Assembly: GCA_030826885.1 (NCBI GenBank) | Contig: JAUUDF010000014.1 | Location: 1-32,866, forward strand | Direction of reading: 5' to 3' | From: Sulfurovum sp. | GTDB taxonomy: Bacteria; Campylobacterota; Campylobacteria; Campylobacterales; Sulfurovaceae | DNA length: 32,866 nt | Shown: one piece after another, positions 25,337 through 32,731 of the stretch | Layout of the letters: every line of letters begins with the position of its first letter | How positions within the stretch are numbered: position 1 is the first letter of the stretch | Notes under the pieces: generated by a model | What the model saw: only the letters and a program-made list of their open reading frames with translations | Databases searched by the model: none | Told to the model about the DNA's origin: nothing | Program-made: the position numbers and the translations under genes

Positions 25337-25370
25337 AAAATAGCTACACAATGGAAACATTCCTGTAACC
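25337..25370 (-). promoter_or_regulatory. Candidate Pho box for the small protein and olsF
   Basis: In the gene direction GGTTACA, GGAA, TGTTTCC (complement of 25353-25370) shares its second half-site with the pstS box. A weak TATTTT (complement of 25337-25342) follows after 10 bp. The core GTTAC is read equally on both strands. It lies back to back with another candidate box serving the divergent gene at 25455. Confidence 0.5.
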
Positions 25371-25392
25371 GTTCGCCCCTCTGTCCCATTTT

Positions 25393-25425
25393 TGTTACCA
25401 CTTCGATACCAAACTAAATTACTAT
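25393..25425 (+). promoter_or_regulatory. Candidate Pho box and -10 element for the 77-residue protein
   Basis: TGTTACC (25393-25399), ACTT, CGATACC (25404-25410) are followed after exactly 9 bp by TACTAT (25420-25425). Predicted start is near 25432, with AAGGAG at 25441-25446 and ATG at 25455. The second half-site is weak, but the spacing is the same as at pstS. Confidence 0.55.
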
Positions 25426-25454
25426 TTGAGTACCAAAACAAAGGAGATATATTC

Positions 25455-25688
25455 ATGGAAAATATTTTTATAGTCAGACAGTTTGAAAGCGGCTGGGACG
25501 TGGAAGAAATTGCAGAAGATATGTACCTTCAGGAGGAATACTGCATAGAGGCCCTTCAAATCCCCGATGAGAAGATCTATGGAACCGAGATGATCGGCAA
25601 GCATCTGCTTGAAGTAGTACTGACAGACATTCAGGAGGAGGAGCTCTCCGAAGGCTGGTATGTCAACCTCACACGCATCAGTGCCTGA
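25455..25688 (+). CDS. Small protein of a Pho-associated paralogous pair, unknown function
   Basis: The 77-residue soluble acidic protein starts MENIFIVRQFESGW at an ATG with AAGGAG 8 bp upstream. It aligns end to end with the 87-residue product of 30286-30549. Both share MEN at the start, F5, a GW pair (13-14 here), IP at 36-37, His-50, Glu-53, WY at 68-69, L72 and RIS at 74-76. It has no signal peptide or membrane helix. Both genes lie behind candidate Pho boxes, so a role in phosphate stress is inferred. I know no family for them. Confidence 0.8.
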   Translation: MENIFIVRQFESGWDVEEIAEDMYLQEEYCIEALQIPDEKIYGTEMIGKHLLEVVLTDIQEEELSEGWYVNLTRISA

Positions 25689-25710
25689 GGCACTGTCTAT
25701 TTCGGTTTTT
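25679..25710 (+). terminator. Terminator with the stop codon as its loop
   Basis: CAGTGCC (25679-25685) pairs with GGCACTG (25689-25695), and the TGA stop codon of the 77-residue protein is exactly the 3-nt loop. TCTATTTCGGTTTTTT follows. It lies in the 8-bp gap to the convergent membrane protein gene and overlaps both gene ends, so it may serve both strands. Confidence 0.65.
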
Positions 25711-26551
25711 TGCTCAAAAAGCCGTAAATCCCCAAAGAGACGATGATCACGCCGATACCGGCAATCAGATAGAAAGCATGTATCATTTGTGAATAGTCAT
25801 GCAGCGCGATCTTGAAGACAACCATCAACGCTTCGATCGAAAGTGCAATAATAATCGCAACTGAGAACTTGGTCAAAATCGCAATATCCTCTCCCTCTTT
25901 TGCATAATTTTTGAAAAAGACCTCGCGTTCCAAAATGGTTTTTGCCAAATCGAAGATGGCAAGCCCCAATGTCAACGCGACAATCGGTTTGAAGATTTCA
26001 TCAAGCGCAAAATTACCATCGATCATAATCCCTTTCACATACCCAAAAAGCGCATACATAATGGCAAAAAAAGCAAATGCCATTAGTGAAAAGCTTGTCA
26101 GCTTGTAAAAGAACTTTGTAAACTGGTTGAACTGAGGGTGCAGCTCCACAAGTCCCAGCCTACCAAGCAGTGCAGAGAGCCGGAAGTCCATCAGAATGTT
26201 TTTTTCGCCCTCCTGTTTCATCACCGTAATACAGGTATACCCTGTTGCAGCGTTGATATAGGGATCACTGATGAGAATATCGTCATCTACCGGAACAAGC
26301 CGGTTGAGCAGATAGGAACGGTCTTTCCCTTTTGCCGATACCTCCTGTTTGTTTTTAAAAATATTGGCACCGCTTTGCAACATCTCCCGATCGGTTTCAT
26401 AGACCAGTTCAAGAGAAGGAAAATGCGCAAAAATCTGTTTATAGTTTGACACTGTCATCTCTGAAATATTTCCATGGTTTTTCATGGTCGAGACTATAAA
26501 CTCTTTAATGTCATTCTGGTTCTTCTTATAGACTTTGATAAACTCTTTCAT
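25697..26551 (-). CDS. PDC-sensor-like membrane protein, unknown function
   Basis: The 284-residue protein has an N-terminal soluble part (about 1-150) resembling a PAS/PDC-type sensor, with SDPYINAATGYTCITVMK as the most telling stretch. About four membrane helices follow (around 155-180, 190-215, 230-252 and 255-280). There is no kinase, GGDEF, EAL or methyl-accepting domain, so how a signal would be passed on is unclear. The ATG at 26551 has GGAG 5 bp upstream; another ATG lies one codon before. The family resemblance is weak and the function is unknown. It is convergent with the 77-residue protein gene. Confidence 0.75.
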   Translation of the reverse strand: MKEFIKVYKKNQNDIKEFIVSTMKNHGNISEMTVSNYKQIFAHFPSLELVYETDREMLQSGANIFKNKQEVSAKGKDRSYLLNRLVPVDDDILISDPYINAATGYTCITVMKQEGEKNILMDFRLSALLGRLGLVELHPQFNQFTKFFYKLTSFSLMAFAFFAIMYALFGYVKGIMIDGNFALDEIFKPIVALTLGLAIFDLAKTILEREVFFKNYAKEGEDIAILTKFSVAIIIALSIEALMVVFKIALHDYSQMIHAFYLIAGIGVIIVSLGIYGFLSKKPK

Positions 26552-26663
26552 CATTGCTCCAATCAAAAATCATTATAGAGATTATTGCATAATTTATTAT
26601 CAAACTCTAAAATAAAATGATTAAAAAATACTCAATCGATAACCCGTCTCTTTTTTATAGAAT

Positions 26664-28040
26664 TCAGTACTGCTTCTTTTCAAATATGCGCTCTGTAAAT
26701 TCTGCAAAACGCCCTCTTACTGCTTTGTCAAGCGAAATGGCGAACATCTTCACCTCATCATGACTGAAGCGCGTCTGCTTCATCAGTGCTGTCAGTCCGT
26801 TGTTGTAGCGGTTGAGGTAGAGGTTATCTATCTGCCGGTTCGAGCCGATCACCACCGCCATGCAACTCTCATCGAGCCGTGAAAGAATGAGCTGCGTCGT
26901 CTTTTCCGAAGCGTTCTGCCACTCATCCATGATGACGATCGCATCGCTGAGGGTGCGCCCCCTCGCCTCTCCCGGCCACAGCATTTCAATGCCGTAACGC
27001 TCCATAAGCTCATCCATTTTAGAACGGATAGACTCCTCACGCTCCCTGTTTTGGTGCTTTTTGAGTCGCTTCTTGGCGATGAATTCGAGTGTATCGTAGA
27101 GCGCCATATTGTAAATGCGGAACTTCTCTTCATTGCCTGCAAGAAAGCCTACTTCCGATCCCTTGTCCAGCGACTCGATGGAGTTTCTGACATAGACGAT
27201 CTTCTCATACATCCCCTTGTCGATCAGACGCATGGCCGCAGCAATGCTCAAGAGTGTTTTCCCGCTGCCCGCTTTTGCATCGACAACAAGCAGATCATAC
27301 GTATCAGAAAGCATCGCTTTGAGAAAAAACTTCTGTTTCAGGTTTGCAGGGCGCACCGCAAGCGCATGAAAAACTGAATCATCTATGACCTCGATCCGCT
27401 CTCCGCTTACGATGGCATAAGCACTGTTGCCGTCTTCTGCATAGAAGCTGTAGCAAAAATTCTCAGGTTTGTGTCCGGGGTCAAACTCACCGATGGAGGC
27501 AAAGGGAAGTCTGTTAAAGTGAGAAGAATCAAGCGGTACCCGTTTGACAAAATCAAATTCGGGCATATCCGATCTGTCATCGTGCAAGGTTTCAGCTTTT
27601 ATATTCTTCAGCAGTGCAAACATCCTCGCATAGATATCGATAGAGAGGAACCGTACTTTCAATCCCTTGTAATACTCCTGTGCAAGTTCCGCAACCTCGA
27701 CAATGCGCTTGTCGTTACTCTCTGCAAGATTGTGCTCGAGCATTTCACTCTCATATTTGTCTTTGGAGATCAGATGAATATGCATTCTGTCCACAACCAT
27801 TTTGACTACTTTATAGTGCTTCTTGTAGTCGACCTCCTTTGTTTTCGCCCTTGCCAGCAGTCTGGCAAACTCTCTTGAGTTGTACCCGAGCTCATCAAGA
27901 AGCTTCTTTTTATCCTCAAGTTCTATCAAGACTGTCTCGGGTATGACGACAATGTTATTTCCGCGATCTGCAATATTGTAAAGATGCTGCAGGTTTTGTA
28001 GAATGATATTGGTATCGACCACATAGACTTTCTGTTTCAT
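26664..28040 (-). CDS. PIN domain and PhoH-type ATPase (PhoH2 family)
   Basis: The 458-residue protein has an N-terminal PIN nuclease domain (VVDTNIILQNLQHL with Asp-8, then PETVLIELEDKK) and a C-terminal PhoH ATPase domain. The ATPase shows Walker A VDAKAGSGKTLLSIAAAM, YVRNSIESLDKGSEVGFLAG and Walker B VIMDEWQNAS. The family more often has DEAQN; here Ala is replaced by Trp. PIN-PhoH proteins are RNA helicase-nucleases in the cases studied. AAAGGA precedes the ATG. Two GTTAC-type elements lie 150-200 bp upstream, consistent with the Pho-regulon origin of the PhoH name. Confidence 0.92.
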   Translation of the reverse strand: MKQKVYVVDTNIILQNLQHLYNIADRGNNIVVIPETVLIELEDKKKLLDELGYNSREFARLLARAKTKEVDYKKHYKVVKMVVDRMHIHLISKDKYESEMLEHNLAESNDKRIVEVAELAQEYYKGLKVRFLSIDIYARMFALLKNIKAETLHDDRSDMPEFDFVKRVPLDSSHFNRLPFASIGEFDPGHKPENFCYSFYAEDGNSAYAIVSGERIEVIDDSVFHALAVRPANLKQKFFLKAMLSDTYDLLVVDAKAGSGKTLLSIAAAMRLIDKGMYEKIVYVRNSIESLDKGSEVGFLAGNEEKFRIYNMALYDTLEFIAKKRLKKHQNREREESIRSKMDELMERYGIEMLWPGEARGRTLSDAIVIMDEWQNASEKTTQLILSRLDESCMAVVIGSNRQIDNLYLNRYNNGLTALMKQTRFSHDEVKMFAISLDKAVRGRFAEFTERIFEKKQY

Positions 28041-28185
28041 AGCTTTCCTTTATGTACTGATTTATGCATGTAGCGGTAAACGGGTGTCGACTAAAGCGCA
28101 TCCCTAAAGCAGCAGAACACACTCGGGTACATCAGTGGAAACAATGAAATAATAACTGGGGAAAAGTACGACTAAGGGTAAAAAA

Positions 28186-28238
28186 AAGAGTAACCTGGTT
28201 ACATAAGACATACAGGAGTGTAAACCAAAACGGTTACA
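28186..28238 (-). promoter_or_regulatory. Two candidate Pho elements upstream of phoH
   Basis: A palindrome GTAACCTGGTTAC occupies 28190-28202. A second element, GGTTACA at 28232-28238 with TAAACCA 11 bp before it, reads TGTAACC-N4-TGGTTTA in the gene direction. A possible -10 TATGTC (complement of 28207-28212) follows after 8 bp. Half-sites outside the GTTAC cores are poor, so this is less secure than the pstS or phoB boxes. The leader to the phoH ATG would be about 160 nt. Confidence 0.45.
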
Positions 28239-28247
28239 GGACGATAA

Positions 28248-28526
28248 CTATTTGCTCTCTTCTTTTTTCTTTGGATGCTTTTTGGCAAAGCCCGCACCCT
28301 TCTTTTTTTTATACTCAAGGTTGAGCTCTTCTGCGACCGCCCTGTAGTCCAGCCCGGCACGATGCATAGTGGCAAAACATGCCGCAGCTACGGCAATGGC
28401 ATTGGGTACTTCGCCTTTCTGCTTGTACGATTGCAGATTTTTCTCGCTGACCTTGAGAAGTTTGCTGAATTTCGGCAGTGTTATTTCAGCATCTATCAGC
28501 AGTTTTTTAAACTCGGAAAATGTCAT
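28248..28526 (-). CDS. Small helix-turn-helix DNA-binding protein
   Basis: The 92-residue protein starts MTFSEFKKLLID, with GAGGG 5 bp before the ATG; a TTG six codons upstream is a less likely start. LPKFSKLLKVSEKNLQSYKQKGEVPNAIAV reads as a helix-turn-helix of the small Cro/XRE kind. The C terminus is very basic (KKKKGAGFAKKHPKKKEESK) and may add nonspecific DNA binding. Two TATAAT-like elements lie upstream on the minus strand. It is divergent from the histone-like gene at 28680, with 153 AT-rich bases between, so it may control that gene or itself. Confidence 0.75.
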   Translation of the reverse strand: MTFSEFKKLLIDAEITLPKFSKLLKVSEKNLQSYKQKGEVPNAIAVAAACFATMHRAGLDYRAVAEELNLEYKKKKGAGFAKKHPKKKEESK

Positions 28527-28595
28527 AGGCACCCTCTTTGTCAATGAATTATAGAAAGTATTATAGCCTTTTTTATGACTTTTACCTATATTTTA

Positions 28596-28624
28596 TTGAC
28601 ATATTGGAATAAATCATATATAAT
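28596..28624 (+). promoter_or_regulatory. Consensus sigma-70 promoter of the histone-like gene
   Basis: TTGACA (28596-28601) and TATAAT (28619-28624) are separated by exactly 17 bp, a perfect consensus promoter and the strongest in the window. The surrounding sequence is very AT-rich. Predicted start is near 28631, about 49 bp before the ATG. Confidence 0.8.
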
Positions 28625-28679
28625 CTCTATATTATATTACTATTTTATAGTGTATAAATATCAAAACAAAGGATCTACA

Positions 28680-28880
28680 ATGGCAAAGACATTGAAGAAA
28701 AAAGCGGTTAAAAAAGTATCTGTGAAAGCAACAAAGAAAGCGGTAGCGAAAAAAGTCATCAAGAAAAAAGATGCAAAAAAAGTAGCGAAAAAAATCACCA
28801 AGCTTGTACTGAAAAAAGCACCTGCAAAGAAAAAAGCAGCCAAAAAACTGGCCAAAAAAGCAGTAAAAAAAGTAGCATAA
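28680..28880 (+). CDS. Histone H1-like lysine-rich DNA-binding protein
   Basis: The 66-residue protein starts MAKTLKKKAVKK and consists almost entirely of lysine, alanine and valine, with repeated KK(A/V)xK(K) units and a KKAPAKKKAAKK stretch. It has no aromatic or cysteine residues. This composition is that of the bacterial H1-like (HC1-type) nucleoid proteins that bind DNA through charge. The ATG at 28680 has AAAGGA 6 bp upstream; a longer open frame adds only a hydrophobic leader without support. The perfect consensus promoter suggests high expression. Confidence 0.82.
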   Translation: MAKTLKKKAVKKVSVKATKKAVAKKVIKKKDAKKVAKKITKLVLKKAPAKKKAAKKLAKKAVKKVA

Positions 28881-28924
28881 TTTATTTGCTGCCTATAACG
28901 TGACACCATAGCCAGTCACTTCTC

Positions 28925-30292
28925 CTATTGTGCCCTTGCAAGGGCACGATGCTGATACTTCTGCATTTTTTTCTCGAACATCTTCATGGAAACTTCCTCT
29001 ATGAGTTTTTCCTTTTTATCGACCTTGTAATCATATTTTTGTTCAAATGTCTCTATCTGAATCGCTCTGTAGAGCTGCATGATCTTGTGATTCGTCAGCC
29101 CGCCGAGAAAATTTCTAAGCAGCATCAGCTCCTCTTTCCGGTATGACGCTTTGTCCAATCCGGCCGTTTTAAGATGCTCAAGCGCATGACGGTAAGTCAT
29201 ACTGTCAATCAGCCTCTCATCATATGTTTTGAAGAGAAAATATTTCGAGACGGTCGTAAAATAGTGGTTATATGGCTTTTTAATATTTTTAACCTTCTTC
29301 GAACCCCATATATATTCGGAAGCAATATGTTTAAAATCCGTTCGTAGCTTTTCTATCTTCTCGTTGACCGGTACCAGCCTTCCCTCCTGCGTGAGCACAA
29401 AATTGCGATTGAATGCCATGGAGAGCGCATTCATCACATTCTGAAATACGGTCTTGGCATGACTCTCCTGCTGCAGTGTTTCAACAAGAAGCTCTCTAAT
29501 TTGCATCTTCTCAATATGCTTCTCGTCCACTCCTGAAAACTGCTGTCTGTCCAGGTAGACCAGTTTGGCGATCTCCTTGACACGTACATCGCTTCGTACC
29601 ATCTGCATTATAATACGTATCAGTTTTTCTTTCGAGTAAATGTTGAGCACATCAATGATATCCGTCACACGGTACCGGTTCTCATCTGCAAGGTCCATCG
29701 CCTGTGCCAGTATGGTCTTTCCCGTTGTGTTTGTAACCGCTATACCCTTCTCTGCCAAATAGCGTTCTTCCGTAGCAATCGCCTCATCAAGGTACGTTTC
29801 AAGATAGAGATACTCAGGGTACTGTTTTAATTCTTTTTTTCGTTTAATCAGCGAAGCCAGCGCATACCGTTTGACATCTTCGGGCAACCCTTCGAAAAGT
29901 CTGTATTTTTCAATACGTCTGAAATTGTTCAGATTTGCATTGAAACGGATACGCTGTTCAAATGTCGCCGAGGCCTTCTGCAGCAGAGTATCGAGAATAA
30001 CCTCGCCGTCATGACTGAATGCCGTATGCCCGATGTCATGCACCATCCCGACAATCCGGGCGACCTGAAAAAAGTTTAGGTCAACCTCTCCAGTAAGCCT
30101 CTGCGATACACTTTTTAACAAATATTCGGTTGAGAGTCCTACCTCAACTGAGTGACTGTAGCGGTTTCGTATGCTGTCCCGGGTCTTTTTGGAGAGATAC
30201 ATCGGTATCTCTTTAAGACGGACAAATATTTTATGCCCTACAATATGCATCTCCGCCGCTTCTATACGCGATCGGTCCGTAGCGTCTAACAC
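28925..30292 (-). CDS. HD-domain dNTP triphosphohydrolase-like protein
   Basis: The 455-residue protein carries the HD metal site of dGTPase-type enzymes: RYSHSVEVG (His-47), VHDIGHTAFSHDGE (His-85, Asp-86) and AQAMDLADENRYRVTDIID, which contains the last acidic ligand. Such enzymes hydrolyse dNTPs to nucleosides and triphosphate, or act on related substrates. The start is taken as GTG at 30290-30292, which overlaps the end of the preceding small gene by 7 bp; an ATG 14 codons later is the alternative. The coupling to a small Pho-associated gene is notable. The exact substrate is not known. Confidence 0.83.
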   Translation of the reverse strand: MLDATDRSRIEAAEMHIVGHKIFVRLKEIPMYLSKKTRDSIRNRYSHSVEVGLSTEYLLKSVSQRLTGEVDLNFFQVARIVGMVHDIGHTAFSHDGEVILDTLLQKASATFEQRIRFNANLNNFRRIEKYRLFEGLPEDVKRYALASLIKRKKELKQYPEYLYLETYLDEAIATEERYLAEKGIAVTNTTGKTILAQAMDLADENRYRVTDIIDVLNIYSKEKLIRIIMQMVRSDVRVKEIAKLVYLDRQQFSGVDEKHIEKMQIRELLVETLQQESHAKTVFQNVMNALSMAFNRNFVLTQEGRLVPVNEKIEKLRTDFKHIASEYIWGSKKVKNIKKPYNHYFTTVSKYFLFKTYDERLIDSMTYRHALEHLKTAGLDKASYRKEELMLLRNFLGGLTNHKIMQLYRAIQIETFEQKYDYKVDKKEKLIEEVSMKMFEKKMQKYQHRALARAQ

Positions 30293-30549
30293 ATACTCCC
30301 TTTACAACTCTCTTTTCTGACAGAGATCCTCTCAAGCTGCTTATACCATGTTTCATTCATAGCACTTTCTGAGACCTTAAGAATGATCTCCAGGTGCCCG
30401 TTTTCGACCAGTGCTGCATTAACGATATTGTCTTTCGGTATGCCCAGCCTCTTTCGCGAATACTCCAGCCCATATCTCTCCGCCGCAAATCCGCAGAACA
30501 TCCAGCCAGTATCAATCTGTATCACAGGAACAACAAACATATTTTCCAT
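30286..30549 (-). CDS. Small protein of a Pho-associated paralogous pair, unknown function
   Basis: The 87-residue protein begins MENMFVVPVIQIDTGW and resembles the 77-residue protein at 25455-25688 along its length: GW at 15-16, IP at 37-38, His-52, Glu-54, WY at 68-69, L72 and RIS at 74-76, plus a short basic, cysteine-bearing tail. The ATG at 30549 has AAGGAG 9 bp upstream. A longer frame back to 30714 would start inside the Pho box and was rejected. A Pho box with TATACT lies upstream. The stop overlaps the HD-domain gene. Function unknown. Confidence 0.8.
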   Translation of the reverse strand: MENMFVVPVIQIDTGWMFCGFAAERYGLEYSRKRLGIPKDNIVNAALVENGHLEIILKVSESAMNETWYKQLERISVRKESCKGSMC

Positions 30550-30690
30550 GAGAACAGACTCCTTTACCCATACTGAAGAGACACAGGTGAGCCATTCGGA
30601 GATATCTGTATTAAGGGGCTGTAAACATCGGACAAGATGAGAAAGGTGGAAAAAACATGACCGACATGGCTCGCCTGTATGTCTAGGCAA

Positions 30691-30723
30691 AGTATAGACA
30701 CTCTTGGTAACCAAACGGTTACA
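30691..30723 (-). promoter_or_regulatory. Pho box and -10 element for the 87-residue protein
   Basis: In the gene direction TGTAACC, GTTT, GGTTACC (complement of 30706-30723) is followed after 9 bp by TATACT (complement of 30691-30696). The -10 and spacing equal those at pstS. The box overlaps the stop codon of phoB, so the gene has its own promoter within the end of phoB. The leader is about 135 nt. Confidence 0.7.
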
Positions 30724-31402
30724 GGAGCTTGTATCCTACGCCCCATACGGGCGCAAAGTACTCTTTTGTACCTTCCGGGTCTATTTTCTTTTTCAGGCGG
30801 TTCATCGCCACATTGATGGTTTTGTCATGAAAGTCCGGGTTGTCACTGCCCCATACTGCATCGCGGATGAAGTCTCTATCGAGCGGCTGTCCCGGATTTT
30901 TAATGAAGGTATGCAGCAGCTTGAACTCCAGGTTGGTAAGTTCGACTTGTTTCCCCTCAATACTCAGTGTATGATGCCCTACATCCAATATCATATCACG
31001 GTATTTGATCTTTTCATTTTGGGTCACCCCGGAACGCCTCAGCAGTGCCTCTACGCGCAACAGCAGCTCTTTGGGTTTGAAGGGTTTTGTCATATAGTCA
31101 TCGCCCCCCGAACGAAAGCCCTGTTCAAGGTCTTCATCACGGTCACGGGCGGTAAGAAAAATAACCGGTATCGTATATCCCTGCTCTCGCAGGTAGGCGA
31201 CAAATTCACTCCCTTCGATGCCTGGAAGGTTTCTGTCGACAATCATCAGCGAGGGCTCCTCTTCTTCCAGAAAACGTTCCACCTGTTCAGTAGAGAGAAA
31301 CCCCGTAGCACTATAGCCCTCTTTCGTAAGATGATACTCCAGAAGTTCCAGAATATCCTCTTCATCCTCAATAACCACAATCTCAATATCTTGTTTTTGC
31401 AT
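30719..31402 (-). CDS. phoB: PhoB-like response regulator (OmpR family)
   Basis: The 227-residue regulator has a receiver domain with the acidic pair EDEED at 12-16, phosphoacceptor Asp-56 in MIVDRNLPGIEG, FLTARD and MTKPF with the conserved lysine. The C-terminal winged-helix domain has LTNLEFKLLHTFIKNPGQPLDRDFIRDAVWG, then NVAMNRLKKKID and PVWGVGYKLL, close to PhoB. PhoB activates phosphate-starvation genes. The regional context (pst, phoU, porin, Pho boxes) supports this name. No PhoR kinase lies next to it. A nearly perfect Pho box stands only 20 bp before the ATG, implying autoregulation. Confidence 0.85.
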   Translation of the reverse strand: MQKQDIEIVVIEDEEDILELLEYHLTKEGYSATGFLSTEQVERFLEEEEPSLMIVDRNLPGIEGSEFVAYLREQGYTIPVIFLTARDRDEDLEQGFRSGGDDYMTKPFKPKELLLRVEALLRRSGVTQNEKIKYRDMILDVGHHTLSIEGKQVELTNLEFKLLHTFIKNPGQPLDRDFIRDAVWGSDNPDFHDKTINVAMNRLKKKIDPEGTKEYFAPVWGVGYKLL

Positions 31403-31407
31403 GGCGT

Positions 31408-31440
31408 ATCCTAAACTTTTCCGGTTACATTTTGGTTACA
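31408..31440 (-). promoter_or_regulatory. Near-perfect Pho box at the phoB start
   Basis: In the gene direction TGTAACC-AAAA-TGTAACC (complement of 31423-31440) is the clearest example, two identical 7-mers 11 bp apart. TAGGAT (complement of 31408-31413) lies 9 bp after it. That hexamer may be a -10, giving an mRNA that begins at the ATG, or may be the ribosome site AGGA. If it is only the latter, transcription would come from TATGAT (complement of 31450-31455) and the box would lie downstream as an operator. A palindrome TGACGCGTCA adjoins at 31441-31450. Confidence 0.7.
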
Positions 31441-31550
31441 TGACGCGTCATCATACCGGGTAGACAACCCTCTTTGAAAAGTATAGCAAAATTTACGCGC
31501 AAGAGGAAAGAGCGTCGGGAAAACGCACTTTTCCGCACTTATGCATCATG

Positions 31551-32696
31551 CTAAAACTTGATAATTGCATCCAGTTGTACACGTTCATAGTCGGCTTCTT
31601 CTCCACTTTTGCTTTTACTCGCATAGAGTGTGTCAAAAAAGAAGTTCCCCGCAATATAGAGGTTTTTGCCCATTTTATATTTGGTTCTGATAGCATGACC
31701 CTTGGCCGCTGTACCGCCGCCGAAGTTGTCTGAGTCGGAATATGCCCCAAACACTGCATCTTCCTGCAGATCGGTATAAGAGTATTTTACCTGCCAGTCA
31801 CCGACATGTTTTGCCTTCCCTAACTGAAAGGCAAGATCATACCCGAAGTTGTTGTCGTCAGCCCCAAAGTTGTATGCCACGCCCGCAGCTACCTTGAACG
31901 GCATTCCGAAAACATCTTTAAACTGCAGCTCTCCAAATGCCTCAACAATGTGGTAGTCATTTACATAGACACCATCGACAACAGTGTTTCCTTTGCTTTT
32001 ACCAAACATTGGCGTATTGCCTTTTAATCCGTCATAGTAGTACATCCCTGCACCAACATTGAACTTTGCCGTATCCATTTTATCTGTATAGACATACTGG
32101 GCAATCAGAAGATCTACATCATCCTGCGCAACCGAGTTCTCTTCGAGTGTCGGTCTGTTCGCTCCGATTGTGACTCTGTTGTATTCATCTTTGTACTGGT
32201 AGTTGACCCCGTTGAGCGATACATCGTTATCCCAGACAAGCTGTGACTTTATTGGTCTGTACATCATGTAGGGTTCTCTACCTATCTTTACAGTGTGCTC
32301 TTTTTCATGGTATGTCAATCCCAGAATATTGAATCTCAGTGACTGAAAGAAGTAATCACCCAAAGGCTCGTCATCACGGAATGTCTGGTTGCCTGAGGTC
32401 GGGTTGCCAAATCCACTCCGCATACCGACATCGAATCGAAGGTAATCTGTAAGATCGACCCTCATACCAAGCCTTAAACGGTACCTGTTTCTGTACTTGT
32501 TGTCCCTATCGTCACGTTCGATGCTCTCGTATCGCAATCTCAGGTCGCCCTTGAAGTGAACCCTTTCAAGCACGTGTGTTGTAGAGAAATAATCCGGATT
32601 TTCCGGTTTTACCATACGCTCATGCGGGGTACGCACATCTGAGTCCGCCATAGAAAGTGTTGCCACTGCTGTCGTTGAAAGTAAAATCTTTTTCAT
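31551..32696 (-). CDS. Outer membrane porin, probably phosphate-regulated
   Basis: The 381-residue protein has a short signal peptide (MKKILLSTTAVATLSMA) and a mature part of alternating beta strands (FKGDLRLRYESIERDD, RNRYRLRLGMRVDLTDYLRFDVGMR), ending LDAIIKF with the terminal aromatic residue of outer membrane barrels. It resembles the putative porins of Campylobacterota. A candidate Pho box lies 51-68 bp upstream and phoB is next downstream, so a role in uptake of phosphate or polyanions is plausible but inferred. AAAGGA precedes the ATG. A 76-bp piece of the gene recurs inverted at the window edge. Confidence 0.88.
   Translation of the reverse strand: MKKILLSTTAVATLSMADSDVRTPHERMVKPENPDYFSTTHVLERVHFKGDLRLRYESIERDDRDNKYRNRYRLRLGMRVDLTDYLRFDVGMRSGFGNPTSGNQTFRDDEPLGDYFFQSLRFNILGLTYHEKEHTVKIGREPYMMYRPIKSQLVWDNDVSLNGVNYQYKDEYNRVTIGANRPTLEENSVAQDDVDLLIAQYVYTDKMDTAKFNVGAGMYYYDGLKGNTPMFGKSKGNTVVDGVYVNDYHIVEAFGELQFKDVFGMPFKVAAGVAYNFGADDNNFGYDLAFQLGKAKHVGDWQVKYSYTDLQEDAVFGAYSDSDNFGGGTAAKGHAIRTKYKMGKNLYIAGNFFFDTLYASKSKSGEEADYERVQLDAIIKF
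32417..32492 (-). repeat. Inverted repeat arm inside the porin gene
   Basis: This 76-bp segment of porin coding sequence (roughly residues 69-93, from RNRYRLRLG to VGMR) is exactly complementary to 32791-32866. The arms enclose 298 bp holding the porin 5' end and promoter. The repeat may continue past the window edge. Confidence 0.9.
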
Positions 32697-32731
32697 GTTA
32701 TGTTTCCTTTGTCTGTTTGTTAGGTAAAAGA

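Noticed and set aside
28930-28947. 18-bp palindrome GTGCCCTTGCAAGGGCAC at the end of the HD-domain gene
   Set aside because: It encodes the repeated ARA/ALA residues of the C terminus and is not followed by T-runs on either strand, so it is probably coding coincidence.
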